DNA of 64,000 bases from Anabaena sp. 4-3 (GCF_001597745.1 NZ_LUHJ01000013.1:34213-98212), one strand, 5' to 3'. Shown: positions 28,084 through 37,668, counted from the first letter of the stretch. Numbers and translations: made by a program. Notes: generated by a model from the sequence alone, not told the origin.

Positions 28084-29112
28084 ATGACGAGCATGGCTGT
28101 GCAAACCCCAGACTCTATTCCTTGGTGGTCAGGGAACGCTCGGTTAACTAATCTCTCAGGGCGATTGTTAGGCGCTCATGTGGCTCATGCAGGTTTAATC
28201 GTCTTCTGGGCAGGGGCAACAACCTTGTTTGAACTCGCCCGTTTCCAGACCTCGCAACCAATGTATGAGCAAGGCTTAATTCTCTTACCCCACTTAGCCA
28301 CTCTGGGTTGGGGTGTGGGTAGTGGCGGTCAAATTATAGATACCTATCCTTACTTTGTGATTGGAGTCTTACATCTAATTAGCTCTGCCTTTCTGGGTCT
28401 AGGCGGAATTTTTCACGCTCTCCGCGGCCCCGCCATTCTCGAAGAGAAATTTTCCTTCTTTGGCTACCGTTGGCAAGATACCAATAAAATGACAACCATC
28501 CTGGGCATCCATCTAGTTTTACTAGGACTAGGAGCAGGCTTACTCGTTGCTAAAGCCGTCTTCTTTGGTGGTTTATACGACCCCAGTATCGGAGAAGTAC
28601 GAGTCATTTCTCACCCCACCTGGAACTTTGCAGCTATCTTTAGCTACTTGTTTGGTAGTCATAAATATTGGATTGCCGGAGTCAATAACTTAGAAGACTT
28701 AGTTGGTGGTCACATTTGGGTCAGTATTCTCTGCATTGCAGGAGGTATCTGGCACATTACCAGCGAGCCTTCCGATTTTGTCAAAAGTCTCTTTGTTTGG
28801 TCAGGAGAAGCATATCTTTCTTACAGCTTAGGTGCTTTGAGCTTAATGAGTTTGATAGCAGCTTATTTTGTCTCTATCAACACACTGGCTTATCCTGTAG
28901 AATTTTACGGGCCAGCTTTGAGTATTGGGTTTGACCGCTTCCCCTACTTCCAAAGTACCGATTTATTATCCTCTCGCGTGTGGTTAGCAAATGCTCACTT
29001 TTGGCTGGGCTTTTTCTTCCTCCAAGGGCATCTCTGGCACGCCCTCCGCGCTGCGGGTTTTGATTTCCGCACTGGAAAAGTCTTACGTCCAACCCGTGGC
29101 GAGGTAATTTAA
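28084..29112 (+). CDS. isiA: Iron-stress chlorophyll-binding protein IsiA (CP43')
   Basis: A 342-residue six-helix chlorophyll a antenna protein of the CP43/IsiA/Pcb family. It lacks the large lumenal loop of CP43, which makes it about 130 residues shorter. [25 protein letters not shown] and [16 protein letters not shown] are family signatures with chlorophyll-ligating His residues. IsiA surrounds photosystem I or forms free rings in thylakoids when iron is short. ATG 28084 was chosen; the frame is open 23 codons upstream but that part is leader. The next antenna gene begins two bases after the stop, so the genes form an operon. Confidence 0.9.
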   Translation: MTSMAVQTPDSIPWWSGNARLTNLSGRLLGAHVAHAGLIVFWAGATTLFELARFQTSQPMYEQGLILLPHLATLGWGVGSGGQIIDTYPYFVIGVLHLISSAFLGLGGIFHALRGPAILEEKFSFFGYRWQDTNKMTTILGIHLVLLGLGAGLLVAKAVFFGGLYDPSIGEVRVISHPTWNFAAIFSYLFGSHKYWIAGVNNLEDLVGGHIWVSILCIAGGIWHITSEPSDFVKSLFVWSGEAYLSYSLGALSLMSLIAAYFVSINTLAYPVEFYGPALSIGFDRFPYFQSTDLLSSRVWLANAHFWLGFFFLQGHLWHALRAAGFDFRTGKVLRPTRGEVI

Positions 29113-29114
29113 CT

Positions 29115-30545
29115 ATGACTACTGCAACAATCACCCCCCAACAATATGGATGGTGGGCAGGTAACGCTAGATTTATTGACCTCTCCGGTAGACTCTTAGG
29201 AGCGCATATTGCCCATGCAGGGTTAATCGTACTGTGGGCAGGGGCAATGACCCTATTTGAAATCACCAAATATAACGCCTCTCTACCCATACACGAACAA
29301 GGGTTAATCTTACTGCCCCATTTAGCAACACTAGGATTTGGTGTTGGTGATGGCGGTCAAATCATTGACACTTATCCCTATTTCGTGATTGGTGTAGTGC
29401 ATTTAGTCAGTTCGGCTGTACTCGGTGCTGGCGGCATTTATCATGCTCTTTTGGGGCCGGAAGTCTTACCAGAAAACAATCAATTTCCTGGTTTCTTTGG
29501 TTACGACTGGAAAGACGAAGACAAGATGACCACAATCATCGGCATTCACTTACTGTTGTTAGGTGTAGGTGCTTGGTTGTTGGTAGCAAAAGCCTTATTC
29601 TGGGGTGGTCTTTATGATCCCACAGTCGCATCTGTCAGAGTCATTACCGAACCTACTCTCAACCCCACTCGGATTTTTGGCTACCTCTTCGGTGTATTTG
29701 GCAAGCAGGGAATGGCAGCTGTCAATAACTTAGAAGATGTTGTTGGCGGTCATATTTGGGTAGGTATCCTCTGCATTGCTGGGGGATTTTGGCATATCTT
29801 CACTCAACCTTTTGCTTGGGCGAAAAATATACTCTTTTGGTCTGGTGAGGCTTACTTATCTTATAGTCTTGCTGCTTTAGGATACATGGGCTTATTGGCA
29901 GCATACTTTGTAACTGTCAATGATACTGTTTATCCAACTGAGTTCTACGGCCCCTTGGGATTGAGTAGCACATCAGGAGTGATTTCGGTTCGCACTTGGT
30001 TGGCAACCAGTCATTTTGCTTTGGCAATTGTGTTTTTAACTGGTCATATCTGGCACGCTTTGAGAGTACGTGTCCTAGCGGCTGGATTGAATTTTGAACA
30101 AGGGGTAGTCAACTATCTGGATACACCAGAATTAGGCAACCTGCAAACCCCAATTAATACTTCTGATTTGACACTGAAGTTTTTGGGAAGTCTGCCTATT
30201 TACCGTCCGGGTTTGTCTCCCTTTGCCCGTGGGTTAGAAATTGGTATGGCTCACGGCTATTTCTTACTTGGCCCCTTCGTCAAATTAGGCCCCCTGCGGA
30301 ATACAGAGTTAGCCAATCAAGCCGGTTTACTGGCAACTATTGGTCTGTTGTTGATTTTATCGATTTGCCTGTGGCTGTATGGCGGCGCATGGTTTAAAGA
30401 AGGCAAATCTCCCCAAGGTGAGCTACCAGCAAATCTCAAAACACCTAAGTCTTGGAGTGAGTTTAATGCTGGGTGGATAGTTGGTGGCTGTGGCGGTGCA
30501 TTGTTTGCTTATTTGTTAATCACCAATAGCAGTTTGTTTTTCTAA
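29115..30545 (+). CDS. IsiA-type antenna protein fused to a PsaL-like domain
   Basis: A 476-residue fusion. Residues 1-332 are a six-helix CP43'-type chlorophyll antenna ([26 protein letters not shown]). From about 333 to the end comes a PsaL-like part: [34 protein letters not shown] and two further helices ending in a [11 protein letters not shown] stretch. PsaL is the photosystem I subunit at the trimer/tetramer contact. Such fusions are known in heterocystous cyanobacteria, where the PsaL-like part lets the protein occupy the PsaL site of a PSI monomer under iron limitation. It starts two bases after isiA and ends 15 bases before isiB. Confidence 0.92.
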   Translation: MTTATITPQQYGWWAGNARFIDLSGRLLGAHIAHAGLIVLWAGAMTLFEITKYNASLPIHEQGLILLPHLATLGFGVGDGGQIIDTYPYFVIGVVHLVSSAVLGAGGIYHALLGPEVLPENNQFPGFFGYDWKDEDKMTTIIGIHLLLLGVGAWLLVAKALFWGGLYDPTVASVRVITEPTLNPTRIFGYLFGVFGKQGMAAVNNLEDVVGGHIWVGILCIAGGFWHIFTQPFAWAKNILFWSGEAYLSYSLAALGYMGLLAAYFVTVNDTVYPTEFYGPLGLSSTSGVISVRTWLATSHFALAIVFLTGHIWHALRVRVLAAGLNFEQGVVNYLDTPELGNLQTPINTSDLTLKFLGSLPIYRPGLSPFARGLEIGMAHGYFLLGPFVKLGPLRNTELANQAGLLATIGLLLILSICLWLYGGAWFKEGKSPQGELPANLKTPKSWSEFNAGWIVGGCGGALFAYLLITNSSLFF

Positions 30546-30560
30546 ATATCAGGTGTAAAA

Positions 30561-31073
30561 ATGTCCAAAAAAATCGGTTTATTCTACGGCACTCAAACTG
30601 GTAAAACTGAATCTGTGGCGGAAATTATTCGGGATGAGTTTGGGGATGGTGTGGTAACACTAAACGACATTTCCCAAGCCGAAGCTGCTGATTTTGATGA
30701 GTATGAATGTGTGATTGTTGGCTGTCCTACTTGGAATATTGGGGAACTGCAAAGCGATTGGGAAGGCTTTTTCCCAGAATTAGATGCGATAGATTTTAGT
30801 GGGAAGATGGTAGCCTATTTTGGCACTGGTGATCAGATAGGCTATGCTGATAATTTTCAGGATGCTATGGGTATTTTGGAAGAAAAAATTGCTGAACGTG
30901 GTGGCAAAACTGTAGGCTATTGGCCAGTAGATGGCTATGATTTTAATGATTCTAAGGCTTTGAGAAATGGTAAGTTTGTCGGCTTGGCGATTGATGAGGA
31001 TAATCAATCTGATTTGACTGATGAACGAATAAAGGCTTGGGTTTCTCAGTTGAAGAAAGAGTTTGGTTTGTAG
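30561..31073 (+). CDS. isiB: Flavodoxin IsiB
   Basis: A 170-residue long-chain flavodoxin that replaces ferredoxin as the electron acceptor of photosystem I when iron is scarce. The FMN phosphate loop is FYGTQTGKTES (residues 9-19). The flavin-stacking loops are GCPTWNIGELQSDW and GTGDQIGYADNF, with the conserved Trp57-type and Tyr94-type positions. It follows the PsaL-fused antenna gene after 15 bases (AGGTG nearby), so it should be co-transcribed with isiA. Confidence 0.96.
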   Translation: MSKKIGLFYGTQTGKTESVAEIIRDEFGDGVVTLNDISQAEAADFDEYECVIVGCPTWNIGELQSDWEGFFPELDAIDFSGKMVAYFGTGDQIGYADNFQDAMGILEEKIAERGGKTVGYWPVDGYDFNDSKALRNGKFVGLAIDEDNQSDLTDERIKAWVSQLKKEFGL

Positions 31074-31108
31074 TTTGATTATTTGTACCTGATGTTTGAC
31101 CACTGATG

Positions 31109-31169
31109 CACACAGATAATTTAGTTTTTCAACGCCAAGGAACGCTAAGGTTGGAAAACAATCTGTGTG
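31109..31169. repeat. Long imperfect hairpin between isiB and the hydrolase gene
   Basis: CACACAGAT (31109-31117) pairs with ATCTGTGTG (31161-31169), and TTTTCAAC with GTTGGAAAA inside. It separates isiB from the next gene and could stop, process or stabilise the transcript. Confidence 0.6.
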
Positions 31170-31206
31170 TGTTTGTGGTTATTTAATTTTAGTTTTTGGG
31201 GTTTTT

Positions 31207-31956
31207 ATGTCTGATGAGATTGATGTTGTGTGGATCAGTTCTAGTCCTGTGTTGCAGCGTTTCGATCAGCCATTACTACAATACATAGCAAAATATGTGA
31301 ATGTGGCTCAGTGGGAATATCGTTATGGTAAGGATGAAGCCGGTTCGATAGATGAGGCTGTAACTTTATTGGATGAGTTTTTGTCACAGTGTTCTCATCC
31401 AGTAAATTTAGCAGGTCATGGTGCGGGGGGTGCGATCGCTTTAAGTTATGCGCGGCGATATCCTGAAAAAGTGCGATCGCTGACTTTACTCGCTGTTGGC
31501 TATAAACCTGCAAACACTTGGCACGCTTACTATTATCTGCAAAGACAATTATTTACTATCAGCCGTGAGCAGGTGTTAGCAACTAATGTTCGCCATCTGT
31601 TTGGTGAGCAACCAACTCATACAACTAAAAAATTAATCGCCGTGCTCAATAAAGATTTAGAGCAAACCCCCTTGTTACACTCTCTTTTCCAGTTGGTTGA
31701 TTTACCTACAGGTGGGGTTTCTATGCCCATGATGGTATGTGGTAGCAAGAATGATTCCATTGTTAATTCACCCGCATTACACAACTGGGTGCATTACTTT
31801 AAACCTGAAGACAATCTCTGGGAATGCCCCCAAGGATATCATTTTTTCCACTACTTCTATCCTCAACAAGTCGGCGAAAAAATTTTGAATTTTTGGCAAA
31901 TTTATTATCCACAACCAATGGACTCAAATACGCTATTTTACAGCAGTTTTATCAAT
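31207..31956 (+). CDS. Alpha/beta-hydrolase-fold protein lacking the nucleophile serine
   Basis: About 250 residues with an alpha/beta-hydrolase fold. The nucleophile elbow reads LAGHGAGGAIALSYARRYPEKV: the residue that is normally the catalytic Ser of GHSxGG is G72. The later acid (CGSKNDSIVN) and the His (GYHFFHYF) remain. In Synechocystis a hydrolase-like gene (isiC) follows isiA and isiB; this gene has the same place. It may be a non-catalytic binding protein or use other chemistry. ATG 31207 is preferred; the frame is open 14 codons upstream but without a ribosome site. The nearest homologue's Ser should be checked. The stop codon lies at 31957-31959. Confidence 0.8.
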
Positions 31957-31959
31957 TAA

Positions 31960-32266
31960 CAACTATGTTCTAGGGGCGTAAATACTCCCCTATTTAATTT
32001 GTTCTGCCCACTGTTTGACAGCGACGAAATTAGCTATTGTCGCCGATTTTTTGCTGTTAAATTGACTGCTAATAATAATTGTTAAGTTGTGTAAAAAGTA
32101 CTGTTAATTAAGAATTATTTTCAATAAACTATATTTGTCATCACCCAAATCAACTATTAACTTCAAGCATTAAATTAACTCTAGTTATTCTCTCAACTTT
32201 TTGATGTTGAAGTTAATCAGCCAATACTTGAGTATTTCTAGCAACAACTCTATAAATTAGAAACCA
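31960..32266. promoter_or_regulatory. Leader of the third antenna gene with an 11-bp inverted repeat
   Basis: 307 AT-rich bases. ATTAACTTCAA (32156-32166) and TTGAAGTTAAT (32217-32227) form a perfect 11-bp inverted repeat, 40 bases before the antenna start codon. It could fold in RNA or hold a pair of protein half-sites. The region probably contains a separate promoter for the next two antenna genes. Confidence 0.5.
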
Positions 32267-33301
32267 ATGCAGACATACGATAATCCCAACGTCAAATATG
32301 ATTGGTGGGTTGGTAATGCCCGCTTCGCCGACCTCTCTGGCTTATTTATCGGCGCACACGTAGCCCAAGCTGCACTGACAACCCTCTGGGCGGGGGCGTT
32401 TACATGGTTTGAAATTTCTCGTTACAAACCCGACATCCCAATGGGTGAGCAAGGACTGATCTTGTTACCCCATTTAGCTACTTTGGGTTTTGGTGTCGGT
32501 GCAGGTGGTCAAGTAGTCGATACTTACCCTTACTTCGTCATCGGAGCTTTGCATTTAATCTCGTCTGCCGTTTTGGGAGCAGGTGCGCTCTTTCATACCT
32601 TCAAAGGGCCACGCAATTTAAAGAACACTACTGGTTCTGCTCGGAAATTTCACTTTGAATGGAACGATCCGAAACAACTCGGTTTGATTTTAGGACATCA
32701 CCTCCTGTTTTTAGGCGTAGCAGCTTTATTACTGGTAGGAAAAGCTATGTTTTGGGGAGGACTATACGACGCGACCACTCAAGCTGTCAGAGTAGTCAGC
32801 CATCCCACCCTCAACCCCTTTGTGATCTATGGCTATCAAACTCACTTTGCCAGTGTTAACAACCTAGAGGATTTAGTGGGTGGTCATATATATGTAGGTT
32901 TAATTCTCATTGGTGGCGGTATTTGGCACATCATCAAAGAGCCATTACCTTGGGCAAAAAACCTGTTACTCTTTTCTGGTGAAGCAATTCTTTCTTACTC
33001 TTTGGGTGGTATTGCCTTAGCTGGGTTTGTTGCCGCTTATTTTTGTGCAGTCAACACCTTAGCTTATCCTGTAGAGTTCTATGGTGCGCCCTTAGAATTA
33101 AAGTTTGGTATCACTCCTTATTTTGCCGATACAGTCAAGTTAGCCAATGGCGGCTACAGTGCCAGAGCATGGTTAGCTAATGCCCACTTTTTCTTAGCTT
33201 TCTTCTTCTTGCAAGGTCATCTGTGGCACGCGCTACGCGCTATTGGTGTTGACTTTAAGCAAATTGAAAAGTCATTAAATGCCATTAGTAGTGCTGAGTA
33301 A
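32267..33301 (+). CDS. IsiA/Pcb-type chlorophyll antenna protein
   Basis: A 344-residue CP43'-type antenna protein with six helices. The N-terminal [23 protein letters not shown] shows Gln where the usual IsiA sequence AHAG has His, and the sequence [13 protein letters not shown] near the end is conserved. A lumenal/stromal loop carries the insertion [17 protein letters not shown], shared with the next gene but not with the first two, so genes three and four form one subgroup. It starts at ATG 32267. It probably binds chlorophyll a and associates with photosystem I or II; which one cannot be told. Confidence 0.9.
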   Translation: MQTYDNPNVKYDWWVGNARFADLSGLFIGAHVAQAALTTLWAGAFTWFEISRYKPDIPMGEQGLILLPHLATLGFGVGAGGQVVDTYPYFVIGALHLISSAVLGAGALFHTFKGPRNLKNTTGSARKFHFEWNDPKQLGLILGHHLLFLGVAALLLVGKAMFWGGLYDATTQAVRVVSHPTLNPFVIYGYQTHFASVNNLEDLVGGHIYVGLILIGGGIWHIIKEPLPWAKNLLLFSGEAILSYSLGGIALAGFVAAYFCAVNTLAYPVEFYGAPLELKFGITPYFADTVKLANGGYSARAWLANAHFFLAFFFLQGHLWHALRAIGVDFKQIEKSLNAISSAE

Positions 33302-33358
33302 TTAGTCATCATTTGTCAGTTTTGATCTCGCTCTCTGAGTGATCAGGATGAGGTTAGC

Positions 33359-33389
33359 GTGCTGAGTTATCTATAGACTCAGCACTTTT
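33359..33389 (+). terminator. Rho-independent-type hairpin between two antenna genes
   Basis: GTGCTGAGT (33359-33367) and ACTCAGCAC (33377-33385) form a perfect 9-bp stem with a 9-base loop, followed by TTTT. It ends 20 bases before the start of the next antenna gene, so it could be a terminator or an attenuator in that gene's leader. Confidence 0.7.
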
Positions 33390-33408
33390 CTAAAGAGGAT
33401 AGGTAACA

Positions 33409-34371
33409 GTGGCAATTTCTACTGATAGAACTTTTGCAGCAAACACACAATTACCTTGGTTAATTGGTAATGCTCGTTTGACTGATTTATCTGGTCAATT
33501 ATTAGGCGCACATATTGCCCATGCAGGCTTAATTATGTTTTGGGCGGGAACAACAACCATCACAGAAGTAATTCGCTTTGTTCCTGATGTTCCCATGTAT
33601 GAGCAAGGTTTAATTCTATTACCACACCTAGCAACTTTAGGATGGGGAGTAGGTACTGGTGGTCAAGTAGTTGATACCTATCCCTATTTTGTCATTGGTG
33701 TACTGCATTTAATTTCCTCTGCGGTGTTGGGTGCTGGTGGACTATTTCATGTGTTTCGCGCTCCGGCAATTTTATACAATAACGGTGGCAGAGCAGCGAA
33801 ATTTCACTATGAATGGAATGACCCTAAACAATTAAGTTTAATTTTAGGACATCACCTAATTATTCTGGGTTTAGGAGCATTCTTGCTCGTACTAAAAGCT
33901 ATGTTTTTTGGCGGCATTTATGACACCCATTTGGGAGATGTGCGCCTGATTTCTAACCCTACTCTTAACCCAAGCAGAATTTTTGGTTATTTAGTCGGGT
34001 TGAAAGATAATATTTGGCATCCTTTAGGACTAGCCAGTGTTGACAATTTAGAAGATGTCATCGGTGGTCATATTTGGATTGGTGGCATTTTAATTTTGGG
34101 CGGTGTATGGCATATTATTGTGCAGCCCTTTGCTTGGTTAAGAAGAATTTTACCAATAGAAAATGGTGAGGAAATTCTGGCTTACAGTTTGCTCGGTTTA
34201 GCTTTGATGGCTTGGATTTCTGCCAGCTTTGTGGGATATAATACTACAGTTTTCCCAACAGAGTTTTACGGTTCAGAACGTTTAGGTTTGGCAAATATTC
34301 AGTTCTTTTTAGGAATATTAGCCTTCTTAGGTTATGCTTGGCACGCTTGGAGGGCGCGTAGCATTTCCTAA
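33409..34371 (+). CDS. IsiA/Pcb-type chlorophyll antenna protein, short form
   Basis: A 320-residue CP43'-type antenna protein, the shortest of the four here. It keeps [23 protein letters not shown], shares the [19 protein letters not shown] segment with the preceding antenna gene, and has a shorter region before its last helix; it ends [12 protein letters not shown] without the usual FDF tail. GTG 33409 has AGAGGAT about 10 bases upstream. The terminator-like hairpin just before it suggests its amount may be set separately from the third antenna gene. Confidence 0.88.
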   Translation: MAISTDRTFAANTQLPWLIGNARLTDLSGQLLGAHIAHAGLIMFWAGTTTITEVIRFVPDVPMYEQGLILLPHLATLGWGVGTGGQVVDTYPYFVIGVLHLISSAVLGAGGLFHVFRAPAILYNNGGRAAKFHYEWNDPKQLSLILGHHLIILGLGAFLLVLKAMFFGGIYDTHLGDVRLISNPTLNPSRIFGYLVGLKDNIWHPLGLASVDNLEDVIGGHIWIGGILILGGVWHIIVQPFAWLRRILPIENGEEILAYSLLGLALMAWISASFVGYNTTVFPTEFYGSERLGLANIQFFLGILAFLGYAWHAWRARSIS

Positions 34372-34484
34372 TCATTTCCAGTTCCCTCAACACTAGCTAT
34401 TCTCAAGTTCCTTCCCCTGCCTGCGGTTGCAATTAGTGAACTGTGGGCAATTTCCTCAAACTTTTTTTGGAGTAACAAATAGTG

Positions 34485-34787
34485 ATGGCTACGATTTTGT
34501 GTGCCTTATCTGCTTGGGCGATAATGATTTTATTGCTTTGGAGTTTTTGGACGACTCTCAAAAAAGGCATCAGTTTTTTGTGGAAATTACATCAAGTTCC
34601 TTGTCATAATTGCGAATTTTTTACTAATGATTATCGGCTAAAGTGTACTGTACATCCTAAAAAAGCTTGTTCGGAACAGGCGATTGGCTGTATTGATTTT
34701 GAGCCAAAAACTGCTACTTGCAATGCTTGTCAAAAGGGGAGAACATGGAAAATTCGTAATAAAATTGCCCGATATAATGCAAATTGA
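34485..34787 (+). CDS. Small single-helix membrane protein with Cys motifs
   Basis: About 100 residues. One hydrophobic helix (about 3-22, LCALSAWAIMILLLWSFW) is followed by a soluble part with cysteines: PCHNCEFF, RLKCTVHP, ACSEQAIGCIDF and CNACQKG. Eight Cys with one His suggest a metal or Fe-S site or a redox protein at the membrane. I recognise the CxxCxFF...LxCxVHP...CxDF pattern as recurring in cyanobacteria but cannot name its function. ATG 34485 and the neighbouring GTG 34482 are both possible; GGAG lies 9-12 bases upstream. It lies 114 bases after the antenna cluster. Confidence 0.75.
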   Translation: MATILCALSAWAIMILLLWSFWTTLKKGISFLWKLHQVPCHNCEFFTNDYRLKCTVHPKKACSEQAIGCIDFEPKTATCNACQKGRTWKIRNKIARYNAN

Positions 34788-34859
34788 TCTAGATAAATAA
34801 GAATATTTTAGCTCAGTTATCGAATCATTAATTTTTCAACCTATTCCTCATTAAAAGCC

Positions 34860-35108
34860 ATGAATCTTCACTCTGATTTTCTCTCGGAATTATGTGATTT
34901 TCTCTATCCTCGTCATCCCTATCATGGACAATTCAAGGCTGATTATGTAGCTTTTAATGCCCATCTGCAAGAGTTTTCTCAACGAGTTAACTATATTTCG
35001 AATCTCCAAACAGGCGGCAAAATTTCTCCTGAAGAAGCTTATAAACAAATTCACCATCTTTGGAAGCAGTTAAAACAAATGAAGAAATCTCTAGCAATAG
35101 ATAATTAA
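34860..35108 (+). CDS. Small conserved protein, possibly DUF7219 type
   Basis: An 82-residue soluble protein, mainly helical. DFLYPRHPYHGQF near residues 13-25 is a distinctive motif that I associate with a cyanobacterial family of unknown function (DUF7219). The C-terminal half (ISPEEAYKQIHHLWKQLKQMKKSL) is a Lys-rich amphipathic helix. There is no signal peptide or membrane helix. It follows the Cys-rich gene by 72 bases. The role is unknown. Confidence 0.72.
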   Translation: MNLHSDFLSELCDFLYPRHPYHGQFKADYVAFNAHLQEFSQRVNYISNLQTGGKISPEEAYKQIHHLWKQLKQMKKSLAIDN

Positions 35109-35265
35109 TTACCAAGTTCGGGCTGATGCAGTAAACATCTGTTAGGGTTGGTAGTAGTGCGGGTTTACCGATATCTGGGTTAATCATGGATGATATCTGT
35201 AAACTCGCCCCTAATTTATTGCTGAAATATAAGGACTAAAGTCCTTACTACGAACTCGTTGATTT

Positions 35266-35805
35266 TCATGCAGATGCAGTCATCGCTGTTGCTTCTTTAC
35301 CTTTACTAGCTGCTAGATTGGCAATTTCTCGGTCAATAAAAAATATACCCTGTCCTTCTGTGCCAATCAGGTTAATTTTGTCGAGAATTCCTTTAAACAA
35401 AAATTCTTCTTGATGTTGTTCGGCAACATACCATTGCAGAAATTGTAGGGTAGAATAATCTGGTTCTGTATTCGCTAAATGTACTAAATCATTAATCTTA
35501 CGAGTAATGGACTGTTCATGTTCATAGATTTGTTCAAACAGTTCCTTCAAAGAAGAAAAATGGCTAGGTGGAGCTTGCATTCCATTGATTACTGCTAATG
35601 CACCTGTTTCATGCAAATAATTGAGTAGGCGACGCATGTGCATCATTTCTTCATCAGCGTGTTGACTCAAAAAGGTAGCGCATCCATCTAAAGCTTTGTA
35701 GGCACACCAAGAACTCATTTGTAGATAAAGATGGGAAGAATACATTTCTAAGTTGATTTGTTCATTCAACCGATCAATCATTGCTTGAGACAGCATATTT
35801 TTCAT
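35266..35805 (-). CDS. ftnA: Bacterial ferritin, iron storage
   Basis: A 179-residue ferritin of the FtnA (non-haem) type. The four-helix fold carries the ferroxidase ligands E20, E53 and H56 (DEEMMHM) and E97, with a later Gln/Glu region in VAEQHQEEF. A 24-meric shell would oxidise Fe(II) and store Fe(III). It ends with an extra tail of about ten residues (GKEATAMTASA). It is divergent from nothing close; it lies between the antenna genes and feoA, forming an iron-handling region. The start is ATG 35803-35805. Confidence 0.93.
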   Translation of the reverse strand: MKNMLSQAMIDRLNEQINLEMYSSHLYLQMSSWCAYKALDGCATFLSQHADEEMMHMRRLLNYLHETGALAVINGMQAPPSHFSSLKELFEQIYEHEQSITRKINDLVHLANTEPDYSTLQFLQWYVAEQHQEEFLFKGILDKINLIGTEGQGIFFIDREIANLAASKGKEATAMTASA

Positions 35806-35886
35806 TCCTTGCTATACCATTCTTATTTTTTTGACTTTAGATTTTCGATTGGGAATAAAAAATCAAAATTCACAAGGGAAAATAGT

Positions 35887-35914
35887 TTGAAGTTTGAATT
35901 TTGAATTTTGAATT
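35887..35914. repeat. TTTTGAA heptamer tract
   Basis: About four copies of TTTTGAA, the complement of the TTCAAAA tract at 59224. It fills the spacer between feoA and the ferritin gene. Confidence 0.8.
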
Positions 35915-35947
35915 GGTTTATCCCCAATACCCAGACACGACTCAAGG

Positions 35948-36163
35948 CTATTCCACAAAAATAGTTTGGGCTGTTTCCTGATCTAAGGCTGTGCGGGTTC
36001 TGCCAACCATGATGATGTAGGATGGAAAGCGTTGTTCCAGCACTAAATTACTACCTGGTAAAATACCAAATGCCATCAGCTTTTGTAAAATTGCATTATC
36101 TTCAGTTTGCAAACAAACTACCTTTTGTAGTTGACCAATTTTGACAGTTGATAAGGCGTTCAT
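35948..36163 (-). CDS. feoA: Ferrous iron transport accessory protein FeoA
   Basis: A 71-residue SH3-like protein. The sequence LQKLMAFGILPGSNLVLEQRFPS is the FeoA core. FeoA binds FeoB in the cytoplasm and is needed for Fe(II) uptake. Its start codon lies two bases after the stop of the FeoB permease gene, so the order feoB(N)-feoB(C)-feoA is one operon read on the minus strand; in most bacteria feoA comes first. Confidence 0.92.
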   Translation of the reverse strand: MNALSTVKIGQLQKVVCLQTEDNAILQKLMAFGILPGSNLVLEQRFPSYIIMVGRTRTALDQETAQTIFVE

Positions 36164-36165
36164 AA

Positions 36166-37629
36166 TTAAAAGTTGACTCCAAATAAGGTTAAGCCAAGAT
36201 TGACAAGGTATCCGATCAGGAATGCAAAGGGGAAAATAAACAATACAATCGCAACTGTAGTTTTCGTTCCCCGTTCTTTAATCAGCATTTGCAATTGGGC
36301 AACACAGGGTAAAAACAACGTCAACACAATCGCCGCAACTACTAACTGATTACCTGTGAGAGTTCCTTGTTGCTGTAAATCAAACAATCCGGCTGCACCA
36401 TAATCTCTTCTAAAGAAGCCATAGAGAAATATTGGTGCTGCTTGGGCTGGCATTCCTAACGCTAGGGTGATCGGTTCAATTGCCCGGATAATTGCATCAA
36501 ATAATCCGGTTAATCTTCCTGCCCAAATCAATACTGATGCCCAAATAAACAAAGGTAAAACTTCGATAAAATACCACTTCATCCGCACCCAGGTTTTAAT
36601 TAGCACGTTCCGCAATTTGGGTAGACGTAAAGGTGGTACTTCCATGTAAAATCTGCCAGAACTACCGGGTAATAATTTGGCGGTGAGATAGCCAACTACT
36701 ATAAAGATGGCAGAAATAAAACCTCCCCAAAATAGCAAAGCGGCGGGTTTTTGTGCTAGTAACCCTACTATCACGCCCCATTGCGCCGCACAGGGAATAG
36801 CCAGGGAGAGTAAAAAGGTGGCAATTAACCTTTCCCGTTTGGTTTCTAAGGTGCGGGTGACAATTGTGGCCATTGTGTCACACCCTAAGCCTAATACCAT
36901 TGGAATGACAGCGCGACCAGATAAGCCTACGGATTTGAATAGGCGATCCAACATTAAAGATAGACGTGGCAGATAGCCGCTATCTTCTAGTAAGGAGAAC
37001 ATCAAGAAGTAAGTGGCAACTACAGGTAACACAATCGCTGTAGCGTAGCGAATCCCCAAGGTGATGATGCCATAATCGTGAGCAATCAAGTCTTGAATTG
37101 GTTGCCAGGGAATGACTTGAGAGGTGATTTGGTCAACTACTGGGTTGATTTGCTCCTCAAAAAAGGTTTCGATGCGATCAACCAGTTCCCCTGCACCAAA
37201 TTCACCAACAAATTTGTAAACTCCGTAGTAAAGGATGACAACCAGGATGGGGAATCCTGTAATGGGGTTGACTGTGAGTTTGTGAATTGTTTCAGTCAGT
37301 GGCGATCGCCCCTGTCTGGTTTCCTGCAAAACTGCTCTTTCTATAGCATGAGCGTTACTTTGACGAGAGTTAGCGATCGCTAATCCAATCGGTTGTTTAA
37401 GTTGATTTTGCGTGACGGTAATCAAGACTTCCAAATGGCGACATTGTTCTTGATCCCGTTGCATGGTTTGCCATAGTCCTGGGTCTTTCTGTAACAGTAA
37501 TAAAGCTAGACTACGGGGTGAGAGTGAGTAATTATGAAATAAATAGCGGTCTCCTAAAGTTTGCCACCAGGATTCGAGTTGTGCGATCGCTGCCTCAATC
37601 GGTTCTGGATAAATAACTTGGCTCATCAT
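36166..37629 (-). CDS. feoB: FeoB membrane permease part, encoded separately from the GTPase
   Basis: A 487-residue protein equivalent to the helical linker plus membrane core of FeoB. A soluble part of about 120 residues is followed by about eight transmembrane helices. Gate motifs include VLPVVATYFLMFSLLEDSGYLPR, GLGCDTMATIVTRTLETKRER and IPCAAQ, with a conserved Cys in each of the last two. The GTPase domain is missing; it is encoded 50 bases upstream by its own gene. ATG 37627-37629 has a perfect AGGAGG seven bases before it, so this part is translated independently. The frame extends to a TTG at 37650, which would overlap that ribosome site. Confidence 0.92.
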   Translation of the reverse strand: MMSQVIYPEPIEAAIAQLESWWQTLGDRYLFHNYSLSPRSLALLLLQKDPGLWQTMQRDQEQCRHLEVLITVTQNQLKQPIGLAIANSRQSNAHAIERAVLQETRQGRSPLTETIHKLTVNPITGFPILVVILYYGVYKFVGEFGAGELVDRIETFFEEQINPVVDQITSQVIPWQPIQDLIAHDYGIITLGIRYATAIVLPVVATYFLMFSLLEDSGYLPRLSLMLDRLFKSVGLSGRAVIPMVLGLGCDTMATIVTRTLETKRERLIATFLLSLAIPCAAQWGVIVGLLAQKPAALLFWGGFISAIFIVVGYLTAKLLPGSSGRFYMEVPPLRLPKLRNVLIKTWVRMKWYFIEVLPLFIWASVLIWAGRLTGLFDAIIRAIEPITLALGMPAQAAPIFLYGFFRRDYGAAGLFDLQQQGTLTGNQLVVAAIVLTLFLPCVAQLQMLIKERGTKTTVAIVLFIFPFAFLIGYLVNLGLTLFGVNF

Positions 37630-37668
37630 GCCCTTTCCTCCTGAGTCCAATTCTCAATACCAGTTATG

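Noticed and set aside
34427-34609. 60-codon frame after the last antenna gene
   Set aside because: Overlaps the Cys-rich membrane protein in another frame; no ribosome site.
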